From Cryptomeria japonica (Eukaryota; Streptophyta; Pinopsida; Cupressales; Cupressaceae): a stretch of DNA of 64,000 nt. The notes below the pieces were generated by a model that had not been told where the DNA came from, did not search any database, and worked only from the letters and a program-made list of their open reading frames with translations. Location: contig NC_081414.1 of NCBI RefSeq assembly GCF_030272615.1, forward strand, positions 910,289,009 through 910,353,008, given 5' to 3'. The position numbers and the translations under genes were made by a program. Shown here piece by piece: positions 1-9,778 of this stretch; the stretch's first letter is position 1, and each line of letters begins with the position of its first letter.

Positions 1-2491
1 AAACGCAGACTAGCGCTATTGTAACAAAACGTTGTACAAATCACCTTGTAACCAAAAAATAAAATAAAAAAATTTAGGCTTGTAGAAGCCCACCAAATAG
101 GCAGATTTTACTAACTATTTTTCTCTTTTGTGCAGATTTAAATTAGATTAAAGAGTAGATTTATATTTTTTACTAACTTGTTTTTGAAGTTGGTTTTAAA
201 AATGAATTCACTTTTTATTTTGGTTTAAAATTAACTTCACATTTCAAATTTGGGCTTTTGAAAAAGAATCACACATTTGTTTGGGGCTCTTAAAAAGAAT
301 TTCATTGTTCAAAGGTAAAAAGAACCACAAACTTATACAAAAACAACTTTATTTTTTTGCAAGTTAGGAAACAAACTTCGTTTTGGTGCTTAAAATCAAC
401 AAGGCAAATTTTATTTCTTGCATCAAGATAAAACTCACAATCCACACTTCCATTTTTGGTGCAAATAAAATTCACAATCAACTTGTCTCATTTTTAAAGC
501 AATTTTACTTCATGCAAACGTGTTTTTCATTAAGTTGACCAGGATTTTCAAATTCTAGTTTACTCCAACAATTGCCTTCGAAAATTAAAAAGAACACCAT
601 GATTGTTGGAGCAACATCTCCAAATAGATAGAAAATCATTGCGATGACAAATTAAAAGGAACAAGTGAATTTTGTGTTTGGCACACTTGTGCAAAAGAGT
701 TGGTCGAGTGGTCCTACCTCTAACACACACTATCCTCTCCCTTGGCTCTCGTGGTCCTAGGTGCAAGAGAAAAGTGTTAGTAACACTCAAATTTTATCTT
801 TTTAAGAGAGTCCTGCCAAGGGATCGATACTCTTGGGAACGACCTCGAGCGGTAAATCCTTCGAGCCGCTATAGAAATCAGGTGAGAGCGAAAGCTGTAG
901 CCTTGGGTATAGCTGTTCCTACAGTGTAACTGGCCGAAAGGACAAATGGGCCCCACCACCAGTTACAAGGCTCTTAAGTGAGTCACTGCAGAATGAACTT
1001 ATGTCCAAAAACATCGAACATGACTAAACACCTTTAAGTAGTAGCCCACCCGTTCTATTGATTGAGGATATTTGAGGTATAATTTAGTGCAAGAGCATAG
1101 ATGGTTTTGCTCCCAAGATACTCACCATACATATTTCCTTGAGTAGAAACATAGCTTTTTGAAAGGTCACTTGTGGCTTGATAAAAGTGGTGACTCCCCC
1201 ATCATAGGGATCATCTATTTGTTATGCTCATGCAAGACTTAGTATATCACATCCTTACCTGCCACGGCGGGATTCATAAGGTATGTAGTACCAAAGTCGA
1301 AGAAATATCAAGATGTGGGCTAAATTTATCACAACTGGCCATTTGACCTTAGGGATAAAAAGTGTTTGAAGTGTGTTCGTTTTACAGACCTAGTGCGAAT
1401 TGAGCCGACTTTAGGCTTTGGAAATACACCTTAAAATACATCTAAAGGAAGGGTCAAAAACAAGTCCAAGAATTGGGTTGATCTAGACCCATACTCATTT
1501 GTGTCTTTGAGGCTACAATCTTGTGTTTGTGTGCTTGCTTTGTTTTCTTGTCAAAGAAAAATCAGAAAATCAATCCCAAAAACAAAGTATTCATCCAACA
1601 TCTGTCAACACAACCAAAAATACCAAAAACAAAGTGCAAACAAACAAAGAGTCAAAAATTTATGACCATTCTTCACATCTTGCGAAAGAAGAAGTGTCAT
1701 CAGAGTATCACCTTGAAAAGGAGACCACTAAGCTCAAAGGCTTTAATCAAAAGGAGGAAATTCTTCTATATCAATCGACAAATCTTTGTCTCCCATAGAG
1801 TCTTTCTACATCGCATGCGTCTATACCTTCAAGGTAAAACAAACGAGTTTGATTCAGAATCATTGAACCACAGAGCTTTTATGCAATATAGAGCTCTGAG
1901 TTATCACAAAAATCAAGGAGGAAAGATTAATCCCAATTTCTTCCCAAACATCTGTATCACCTACAACACAGCTCGAGAAGTGCCACCAATGTCTGAAAGG
2001 GAAGAAGAAGAGTTTGTCCCATTTGTGACACAAAGTTTTTATTGAAAGTTGAAAACATTTTCATCCATCATCCCACTCATACATCATCACTTCATCATCA
2101 ATCCATCCCAACTCTCAAAACATTAAGAGGTTCTTGTCCCACGATTCCTTTTTAGATATTGCTTGAAATCAAACACATCACATCACTTTTAGATTGTTTC
2201 TACATCTAGGATAAGCTCATCCTAAGAGACACATCTACGCAGGTTAAAACTAGTTCATGAGTGAATCCTCTCATTACTAGGTAGTCAAAATCTGTAACAC
2301 ATCTCAGATTTCTCTACACCTTATCACATCCAAACTTATCAAACAAACAAGCAATTCAAAGAAAGGAATTTCGGTTACATCTACCTTAAAAGTGCTAGAG
2401 ATCCCCATACAACACAAATCACCAATCATCAATCTTTCATCACCAACTCATCATCATCTTCAATCAACTTCAAAACAAACTTGCAAACAAA
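1..2491 (+). other. 5' untranslated leader of the Tat element
   Basis: These 2.5 kb precede the Gag-Pol start and contain no convincing gene. The first 600 bases are AT-rich and the rest has mixed composition. An open stretch at 1521-2045 encodes a Lys/Gln/Ser-rich peptide resembling nothing I know and is probably chance. Bases 690-770 look loosely tRNA-like (an A-box-like GGTCGAGTGG at 702-711 and a weak B-box-like stretch near 757). Long leaders are usual in Tat elements. No primer-binding site was found, so it is presumably left of base 1. Confidence 0.6.
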
Positions 2492-5400
2492 ATGGCTCAA
2501 ACCCGATCACGATCAAGGCAGCGAGAAATAGAAATTGAGGAAGAAGAGGACAACCTCAATGAATTTCAAGAAGCACTTGGAGGAACTGGGAATGATGAAA
2601 ACCCAGGTACACCCACTCCTTCAACAATCGAAAGGGTTCAGCATAACCCTCATTTTAACAGATTATTTGATGAAATACTAAGGAGCAACGCAGATGCTCA
2701 CTTCTTAAGACTTGCTCAAGAAGGAGCCAAACTCCCCTCAGACTTTGATCTTGCCCAATTAAGACAAGCATCAGAAAGACAAAGTCGCCATGAGGAGGAA
2801 AGAGGTAGAAATCACATCAGATATAACATCCCTCGAGGTAACCCACCACCTCCTCCTCCAAATGAAATAGAGATGTTGCGGCAACAAGTCGAGAATCTCG
2901 CCCAACAACTTCATAGTGGTGTTAAGACCAATCAATTCTCACTTAACGACATCTGTCCCTATCCTTTTGATAGGAATCTTTATATGCCACCCTTTCCACG
3001 CGGGTTCGAAACACCCAAATTTGAAAAATATAGAGGAAAGGGGGATCCCCGTGATCATGTCCGAGAATTTCATTCCGCTTGTCTTGAAGTGGCTTATGAG
3101 GACACATACCTAATGCGCCTTTTTCCCCAAAGCTTGGGAGGAACCACCACATCATGGTTTTCCCGACTACCAGGTGGCATTAGAACATTTGAGGAACTCA
3201 TCCAGAAGTTCCTATCTCATTACTCTCATAACATTGAACGCGACATCACCATGGCTGATCTATGCAACACCAAACAAAAACCAGGGGAATTATTCTCAGT
3301 ATTCCTGCAACGATGGCGCCAAATGTCTAGCAGACGTTCTCTTCAGTTACCTGAACGAGAACTAGTGGAAATTTTCATTTCCAACTTAAACGAAGAAATG
3401 GAATTTCACCTGGATGTCAAAGATACAGACTCCTTTAACGATATGATCACCAAGGGTATAAAATGTGAAAGGGCACTCATCAAGAAAGGACTCATCAAAA
3501 TCTTTAATGAACCAAAAGATGGTCCTCGCCTGCGATTCAATAGTGATAAACCAAACTTCTGGAACAAGAATAAAAATATCGTCAACGATGGGGTTGTGGA
3601 TGCTCGGACTGTCCAAAATGCACAACCTATGGTTCAGTTTGCAGGACAAAATCCTCCACCTCAAAATAACACAAATGTTCCTCTTAATCAAGGTCGCATC
3701 ACATCTCATGATGAACCAAGACCTCGTCCACAAAAACAAAAACGCACATACACTCCCTTAGGGGAACCCATTGAAACAGTGATGCGACAACTCATTTCTC
3801 AGAATTTGATCACTTTACCTAAGTTATCAAATTATGAGCCTCAAGTCAAACCGGCATGGTGGAGAGATACTGAACATTGTGAGTTCCATCAAGGAAGAGG
3901 ACATAAGACAAGTAATTGTCATCGATTGAAAGATCTCATTCAGGATCTTATTGACCGAGGAGAAATTGAAATTGAAGGACATGACCCAAAAACAACCAAT
4001 AATGATCATCAGATGTTCAAGAATCCACTTCCATCACAAGATCAAAGGGGTCCTTCCACTTCCAGACGAGGTCCTGATACCACTGATTATACGCAGGCTG
4101 CGTATAATTACACTGTCAATCACCTGTATGATGCCAGTGAACAAATTGCAACTATCACCTTCAAAAATCCCACCTCAAATTGCAATGTTGTTACGAGTCG
4201 CGGCAAAGTTACCATCAAGGCAGCTCCACAAGGCACCACCTCCATCCCAAAGCAGTACAATCTTGTGGAACAATTAGACAAAACACCTGCGCTTATATCC
4301 ATTTTAGAGCTATTACGCCTGTCACCATCTCATAAAACTATCTTGGATCAAGCACTCCAAGAGGCGTCAGTCCCTGCAAACTTGAATACAGACCAATTTC
4401 AAGCCATGGTTGGAAATCTAAAGTTATCACCTTGTCTCACTTTTTCTGAAAGCGACAACTCTTCTTTCCAACAACCTCATAACGCCTCACTCCACATTGA
4501 AGGCTTTGTCAACCAACACAGGATCAAGCGAGTCTTGATCGATAATGGAGCAGGCCTAAACATTTGCACACTACAGTTGGTCACAACATTGGGCTATGCA
4601 GTAGAATCAGTGGATCCTCGCAAGAAGATCACCATCAAGGCCTATGATGATGCAGAGCGTTCATCCAAAGGAGCTGTGGTACTACCAATCCGAGTGGGCC
4701 CTGTGGTAAAGCACATCATCTGTCAGGTTCTGGACCTTCCTCTGCCATATAATCTATTATTAGGGAGACCTTGGATACATGCCATGCAAGCCGTTCCATC
4801 TACCTACCATCAATGTATCAAGTTCCCACATAACGGTGTAGAGATCACAATCCTGGGCGATGCAAATCCCTTTGCATTTTGCCATAATATCAGCCATCAA
4901 CCAGAGATTACTGTCCCTAATAATAGGGAAGCCATTTCCTCCACATCATATGTAAATCCCGCCTCTCTTGCCAGTTCAAACACTCCTATACCCAAGCAAG
5001 AAAAGCTTAAGATGAAAGTCGCAGAGGAAGATCCTGGAGAATACAACTTGAGTCAGCTCTTTTGTGTGGGACAAATGCCCACTTCTCCTAGAACACATGG
5101 TAAACCACAGCAGTTACTCCAGCAACCGCTAATCACGCCTGCATGTGCCTTAACTCCTTTCATTCTTGGAAAGAGTCAAGAGGAAGAGACACAAGATGAG
5201 GACCTGGCGGAATGGATCTATAAAGATCCCATCACCACTGACAAACCGCAAGTTACACTTCCTACGGAACAATATGGCAAAGGCCTCCTCATTATGCAAA
5301 GAATGGGATATGATGGTCAGAGTGCTTTGGGATACTGCAAACAAGGACGACATGAACCTCTGCTACCAGAATTCAAGCCCAAAGGTAATACAGGCCTAGG

Positions 5401-8400
5401 CTTTGAAAAAGAAGTCCTTCCTAAACTCAGATTCAAAGGAAAACCCAGCACACCATTTTGCCCACCTACTGCAAAGAGGACACCTTTCATAATCAAAGCA
5501 CCATCAAACACTATCCCCACTGCCCCATCAAGGCTCACAAACCCACCACAACCATCTACAATACCAATCATCCCACCAAACGAACCAGTAATCCCGTCAA
5601 TAACACCAATAGCAGCAGCAACTGTATCAGAACCCGCAGCAACATCTATGGCGCCAGTAGTTCTAGCAGAAGCCACTGAGTCACCATTACCAATACTTCC
5701 AGTAACAAATCCTTTAAACCCCATCACGGTTCCTGCAGCATTGATCACCACAAAAGTACATAAACCAATCACGCCTGCAGTATTTAACTCCAAAGACATC
5801 CCAGTATGGTATAGCAATCGGATGCTGGAAAGTGAATCAGAGACCGACTCACATGAGTGGGAATTCGATTCAGTGCAACTTAATACTTCAGATGAGGAAG
5901 ACACATCACCACCTCCGCCACGCAAAGACATTCCTGTTTACGGAGAAGCACAGATAAAGACCACTTGGGTACCTGAGCTGGAAACATCTTCCACAGACCC
6001 TACGTCTCATCCTACGCCTGATTCTGACAGGGAAAGTACCATCAACTACCTTCACCACACTGTCTTAACCCTCACTGATACATCCCCCGCACTTAACCTA
6101 ATTGATGACGTAATGCCCATTGTCCACCCTGAACTTATCGAATGGAACCAACCAAATCCCCCATGTCTTGACCTCTTCCAAAACGATGAGGCTATCATTG
6201 ACTTTTTGGAATTAAGGGATAATCTACCAAGCGGGGATCACAAAGCTGGATTCGCCATTCAACTTAATAGCGCAGCATACTTCGGGGCGGATGCCAAACC
6301 CTTCAGCTGCAAAAATATAACAATAAAACATGGATCTTCCAGTGAAAACCACACTGTGGCACTATTTGATCCGACAAAAGTAAAAAGAAAGAGCGTATCC
6401 AATGGTGAAAACCTCTCTGAGGCGCCTGAGGATGAAGGGTTTGACATTCTCCCTGCTAGTACACAACAGGAACGATCGACAATTCTCATTGAGGAGACTA
6501 AAGAATACAATGTGGGGACTCCTGAAAATCCTCATATCATACATCTGGCATCTCTTCTCACTCCAGAGGAACAGCCTCAATTTATAGAGTTCTTCCAACA
6601 GCGTCAGATCAACTTTGCATGGTCATATGCAGACATGCCTGGGCTTGATCCTGATTTAGTCATGCATCATCTCACAGTAGCAAAAGGAGCCAAACCTGTC
6701 AAGCAGAAGCTTCGTAAGATGCATCCTCAGATTGTCGTGCTAGTCAAAACAGAACTCAAGAAACTCCTGGATGTTGGTTTCATTAGACCAATTGATTATG
6801 CAGAATGGATCTCCAACATTGTACCAGTTGGCAAACCAAAAGGGGGCATCCGCATTTGTACAGACTTCAGAGATCTGAATAAGGCATGTCCTAAGGATGA
6901 CTTCCCTCTACCAAATATCGACATCATAGTAGATTTGACAGCAGGACATGCCATGCTTTCACTCATGGATGGCTTTTCGGGATACAATCAAATAAAGATC
7001 GCACCAGAGGACCAACATAAGACAGCCTTCACATGTCCATGGGGCACATACTGCTGGAATGTAATGCCTTTCGGTCTAAAGAATGCAGGAACGACCTATC
7101 AAAGAGCAATGACCACCATCTTCCATGACATGATGCATACTATGATGGAAGATTATGTGGATGATTTACTAGCAAAATCACTTACTAGAGAAGGACATCT
7201 TCACATCTTAGATAAAATCTTTGATAGACTAGAACAATACCATGTTCGACTCAACCCAAAGAAATGTGTCTTCGGAGTGACCTCCGGGAAGCTTCTAGGA
7301 TACATTGTCTCAAGCAAAGGTATTGAGGTCGATCCAGCAAAGGTTAAGGCAATAATGGACATGCCACCTCCAAAGAATATCAGTCAGCTAAGAACACTAC
7401 AAGGACGGCTTCAATCTATCCGCAGATTCATTGCACAATTGGCTGATAAGTGTCACCCATTCACACACCTGCTACACAAGAACATCCGCTTTCAGTGGGA
7501 TGACAGATGCCAGCAAGCATTTCAGGCGCTTAAAGACTATCTCATGAATCCACCATTGCTGATGCCACCAGATCCAAGTAGACCATTATTGCTCTATATC
7601 TCAGCAACAAGTACAGCATTGTGTGTACTACTAGCACAACATAATGCAGAAGGTAAAGAGTGTGCTGTATACTACATCTCTCGCACACTGGTGGGCTATG
7701 AACTCAATTACACACCTATTGAGCGAGCTTGCCTAGCAGTAATCTTGGCAGCCACTAAACTGAGGCACTATCTGTTAACACACAAGGTACAACTCATTGC
7801 AAAGATTGATCCACTCAAGTATTTACTCAGCAAAGCAGCATTGACAGGTCGCTTGGCCAAATGGGTGATGATTCTAAGTGAATTTGACATTGAGTATGTG
7901 GACCGTAAAGCTATCAAAGGGCAGGTCATTGCAGATCAGTTGGCCGATGCACCTCTCATAGGTGATCATCCTCTCATTTCCAATTTTCCAGACGAAGAGA
8001 TATTCATGATCACAGAAGTACAACCATGGAAATTATATTTTGATGGTTCATACACTAGGCACGGCTCGGGGGCAGGCATTCTGTTTATCACACCTCAAGG
8101 TGATAGCATCCCGAAGTCTTACAGGCTCACATTTCCATGCACAAACAACATAGCAGAGTATGAGGCTTTGATCACAGGACTTAGGCTAGCCATACAATGG
8201 AAACTAAAAGAACTACAAGTATATGGCGACTCCCAACTAGTCATTCGACAAGCAACAGATGAATATCAAACCAAGGATGATAAACTCATGCCATATAAGC
8301 AAATGGTGGACACTCTAAAGACATCATTTACTACTATCACTTTTGAGCAGATACCAAGAGATCAGAATCGAGCTGCTGACGCCATGGCTACCATCGCATC

Positions 8401-9778
8401 TCTCTTAGATCTTCCACAGAATTCAACACGCTACGAGTTCTTGGTAGAACAGCTTTGGATTCCCGCTTATGATATCCCCGAATCCGACATGATATGTCAC
8501 CTTGTCGGTTCTGAATCCCCATGGTACGGTGAGTTCTACACCTATCTCCACGATCACACCCTTCCTCCCAACCAATCAAATAACCAACGTAAAACCTTCA
8601 TTCGCCAAACTGCTCGATATACCATTATTGCCGAAACCATATACCGACGCGGTCTTGATGGTACTCTCCTTCGATGTCTGGAACAAGGTGAGATAACAAA
8701 GGCTTTGGAAGAGGTACATGAAGGAATTTGCGGGACTCACTCAAGTGGTCCATCACTAGCCAAGAAGATCATGCGAGCTGGATACTATTGGCCATCTATG
8801 GAAAAGGATTCCTACTACTTTGTCAGGAAGTGCAAAAAATGTCAAGTTCATGGCGACCTAATACATGCACCAGCTCAAGAACTGCAACCAATCACAACAC
8901 CATGGCCTTTTTGTCAATGGGGTCTTGATCTTGTGGGTAAAATCCATCCATCTTCATCCAATGGCCATAAATTCATTATTACCGCCACCGAATATTTCAC
9001 CAAGTGGATCGAAGCTGTTCCACTTACCCAAGTCACCGGCAAGCAGATCGCCTCATTCATCCTCAACTACATCATCTGTCGGTATGGTGTACCCATGTCC
9101 ATTGTCACAGATAACGGTCTCCCTTTTAAAAATCAAGATGTCCGTGAACTTTGTGAGAAATTTCATATCCAACACCGCTTTTCCACTCCCTATTACCCAC
9201 AAGGCAATGGTCAGGCCGAAGCATCCAATAAAAACATATTGAGGATCCTAAAGAAGACAGTCAATGATGCCGGCCGTGATTGGCATGTTCAATTAAATCC
9301 AGCGCTATGGGCATATCGAACTAGCATTCGAACCCCTACAGGTGCAACTCCTTATTCATTGGTCTACGGTGCTGAAGCTATCTTACCTATTGAGGTCGAG
9401 ATCCCATCACTACGAGTTTCATTGCACAATCTCATCGATGATGAAGCATACAGAGTCTCACGCCTTCAGGACTTAGAGTTACTTGATGAGAAGCGACAAG
9501 CTGCATACAATCACCTCAAAGCCTATCAGCAGCGCATGAGTAGAAGCTACAATCACCGAGTTAGATCTCGTACATTTGAGGTAGGTGATCTTGTTCTTCG
9601 AGAAAATCCTCGCAACCAACCAAACAGAGAACATCAAGGCAAGTTTGAATCAAACTGGTTGGGCCCATATGTTGTCACTGCTGTATTCGGGTCCGGGGCA
9701 TATCAGTTGGCTACATCAAACGGAGAACCGCTCGCAGATCCAATCAACAGCATGCACCTCAAACGGTTTTACACATAA
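2492..9778 (+). CDS. Gag-Pol polyprotein, Tat-lineage Ty3/Gypsy retrotransposon, intact
   Basis: The 2428-codon frame encodes the capsid protein and all enzymes for replication and integration. Domains in order: Gag core about 177-330; zinc-knuckle-like C463-X2-H-X4-H471-X4-C476 (His in place of the usual second Cys); aspartic protease with DNGAG at 684 and LLGRPW near 756; G-patch about 928-973; Pro/Thr/Ala-rich linker about 1003-1096; reverse transcriptase from about 1403 with YVDD at 1555-1558; RT-linked RNase H about 1696-1803, where LYISAT replaces the catalytic Asp; second, archaeal-type RNase H about 1847-1970 with D1851, E1891 (or E1889), D1913 and D1963; integrase HHCC zinc site H2076, H2083, C2114, C2117; integrase catalytic D2146, D2207, E2243 (D-X35-E). 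I see no stop or frameshift, unlike every other element here. The ATG follows a CA-rich leader and gives an acidic N-terminus. Confidence 0.95.
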   Translation: MAQTRSRSRQREIEIEEEEDNLNEFQEALGGTGNDENPGTPTPSTIERVQHNPHFNRLFDEILRSNADAHFLRLAQEGAKLPSDFDLAQLRQASERQSRHEEERGRNHIRYNIPRGNPPPPPPNEIEMLRQQVENLAQQLHSGVKTNQFSLNDICPYPFDRNLYMPPFPRGFETPKFEKYRGKGDPRDHVREFHSACLEVAYEDTYLMRLFPQSLGGTTTSWFSRLPGGIRTFEELIQKFLSHYSHNIERDITMADLCNTKQKPGELFSVFLQRWRQMSSRRSLQLPERELVEIFISNLNEEMEFHLDVKDTDSFNDMITKGIKCERALIKKGLIKIFNEPKDGPRLRFNSDKPNFWNKNKNIVNDGVVDARTVQNAQPMVQFAGQNPPPQNNTNVPLNQGRITSHDEPRPRPQKQKRTYTPLGEPIETVMRQLISQNLITLPKLSNYEPQVKPAWWRDTEHCEFHQGRGHKTSNCHRLKDLIQDLIDRGEIEIEGHDPKTTNNDHQMFKNPLPSQDQRGPSTSRRGPDTTDYTQAAYNYTVNHLYDASEQIATITFKNPTSNCNVVTSRGKVTIKAAPQGTTSIPKQYNLVEQLDKTPALISILELLRLSPSHKTILDQALQEASVPANLNTDQFQAMVGNLKLSPCLTFSESDNSSFQQPHNASLHIEGFVNQHRIKRVLIDNGAGLNICTLQLVTTLGYAVESVDPRKKITIKAYDDAERSSKGAVVLPIRVGPVVKHIICQVLDLPLPYNLLLGRPWIHAMQAVPSTYHQCIKFPHNGVEITILGDANPFAFCHNISHQPEITVPNNREAISSTSYVNPASLASSNTPIPKQEKLKMKVAEEDPGEYNLSQLFCVGQMPTSPRTHGKPQQLLQQPLITPACALTPFILGKSQEEETQDEDLAEWIYKDPITTDKPQVTLPTEQYGKGLLIMQRMGYDGQSALGYCKQGRHEPLLPEFKPKGNTGLGFEKEVLPKLRFKGKPSTPFCPPTAKRTPFIIKAPSNTIPTAPSRLTNPPQPSTIPIIPPNEPVIPSITPIAAATVSEPAATSMAPVVLAEATESPLPILPVTNPLNPITVPAALITTKVHKPITPAVFNSKDIPVWYSNRMLESESETDSHEWEFDSVQLNTSDEEDTSPPPPRKDIPVYGEAQIKTTWVPELETSSTDPTSHPTPDSDRESTINYLHHTVLTLTDTSPALNLIDDVMPIVHPELIEWNQPNPPCLDLFQNDEAIIDFLELRDNLPSGDHKAGFAIQLNSAAYFGADAKPFSCKNITIKHGSSSENHTVALFDPTKVKRKSVSNGENLSEAPEDEGFDILPASTQQERSTILIEETKEYNVGTPENPHIIHLASLLTPEEQPQFIEFFQQRQINFAWSYADMPGLDPDLVMHHLTVAKGAKPVKQKLRKMHPQIVVLVKTELKKLLDVGFIRPIDYAEWISNIVPVGKPKGGIRICTDFRDLNKACPKDDFPLPNIDIIVDLTAGHAMLSLMDGFSGYNQIKIAPEDQHKTAFTCPWGTYCWNVMPFGLKNAGTTYQRAMTTIFHDMMHTMMEDYVDDLLAKSLTREGHLHILDKIFDRLEQYHVRLNPKKCVFGVTSGKLLGYIVSSKGIEVDPAKVKAIMDMPPPKNISQLRTLQGRLQSIRRFIAQLADKCHPFTHLLHKNIRFQWDDRCQQAFQALKDYLMNPPLLMPPDPSRPLLLYISATSTALCVLLAQHNAEGKECAVYYISRTLVGYELNYTPIERACLAVILAATKLRHYLLTHKVQLIAKIDPLKYLLSKAALTGRLAKWVMILSEFDIEYVDRKAIKGQVIADQLADAPLIGDHPLISNFPDEEIFMITEVQPWKLYFDGSYTRHGSGAGILFITPQGDSIPKSYRLTFPCTNNIAEYEALITGLRLAIQWKLKELQVYGDSQLVIRQATDEYQTKDDKLMPYKQMVDTLKTSFTTITFEQIPRDQNRAADAMATIASLLDLPQNSTRYEFLVEQLWIPAYDIPESDMICHLVGSESPWYGEFYTYLHDHTLPPNQSNNQRKTFIRQTARYTIIAETIYRRGLDGTLLRCLEQGEITKALEEVHEGICGTHSSGPSLAKKIMRAGYYWPSMEKDSYYFVRKCKKCQVHGDLIHAPAQELQPITTPWPFCQWGLDLVGKIHPSSSNGHKFIITATEYFTKWIEAVPLTQVTGKQIASFILNYIICRYGVPMSIVTDNGLPFKNQDVRELCEKFHIQHRFSTPYYPQGNGQAEASNKNILRILKKTVNDAGRDWHVQLNPALWAYRTSIRTPTGATPYSLVYGAEAILPIEVEIPSLRVSLHNLIDDEAYRVSRLQDLELLDEKRQAAYNHLKAYQQRMSRSYNHRVRSRTFEVGDLVLRENPRNQPNREHQGKFESNWLGPYVVTAVFGSGAYQLATSNGEPLADPINSMHLKRFYT

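Noticed and set aside
690-770. tRNA-Ser-like stretch in the Tat leader
   Set aside because: GGTCGAGTGG resembles an A box, but the B-box candidate is poor and no cloverleaf forms by eye. Kept only as a remark in the leader entry.
1521-2045. 174-codon open frame in the Tat leader
   Set aside because: Compositionally Lys/Gln/Ser-rich with no recognisable motif, overlapped by an equally open frame at 1523-1798. Best explained as chance in a long leader.
5317-5931. 204-codon frame on the - strand opposite the Gag-Pol linker
   Set aside because: Shadow of the Pro/Thr/Ala-rich linker; Gly/Val/Ser-rich composition mirrors the sense codons.
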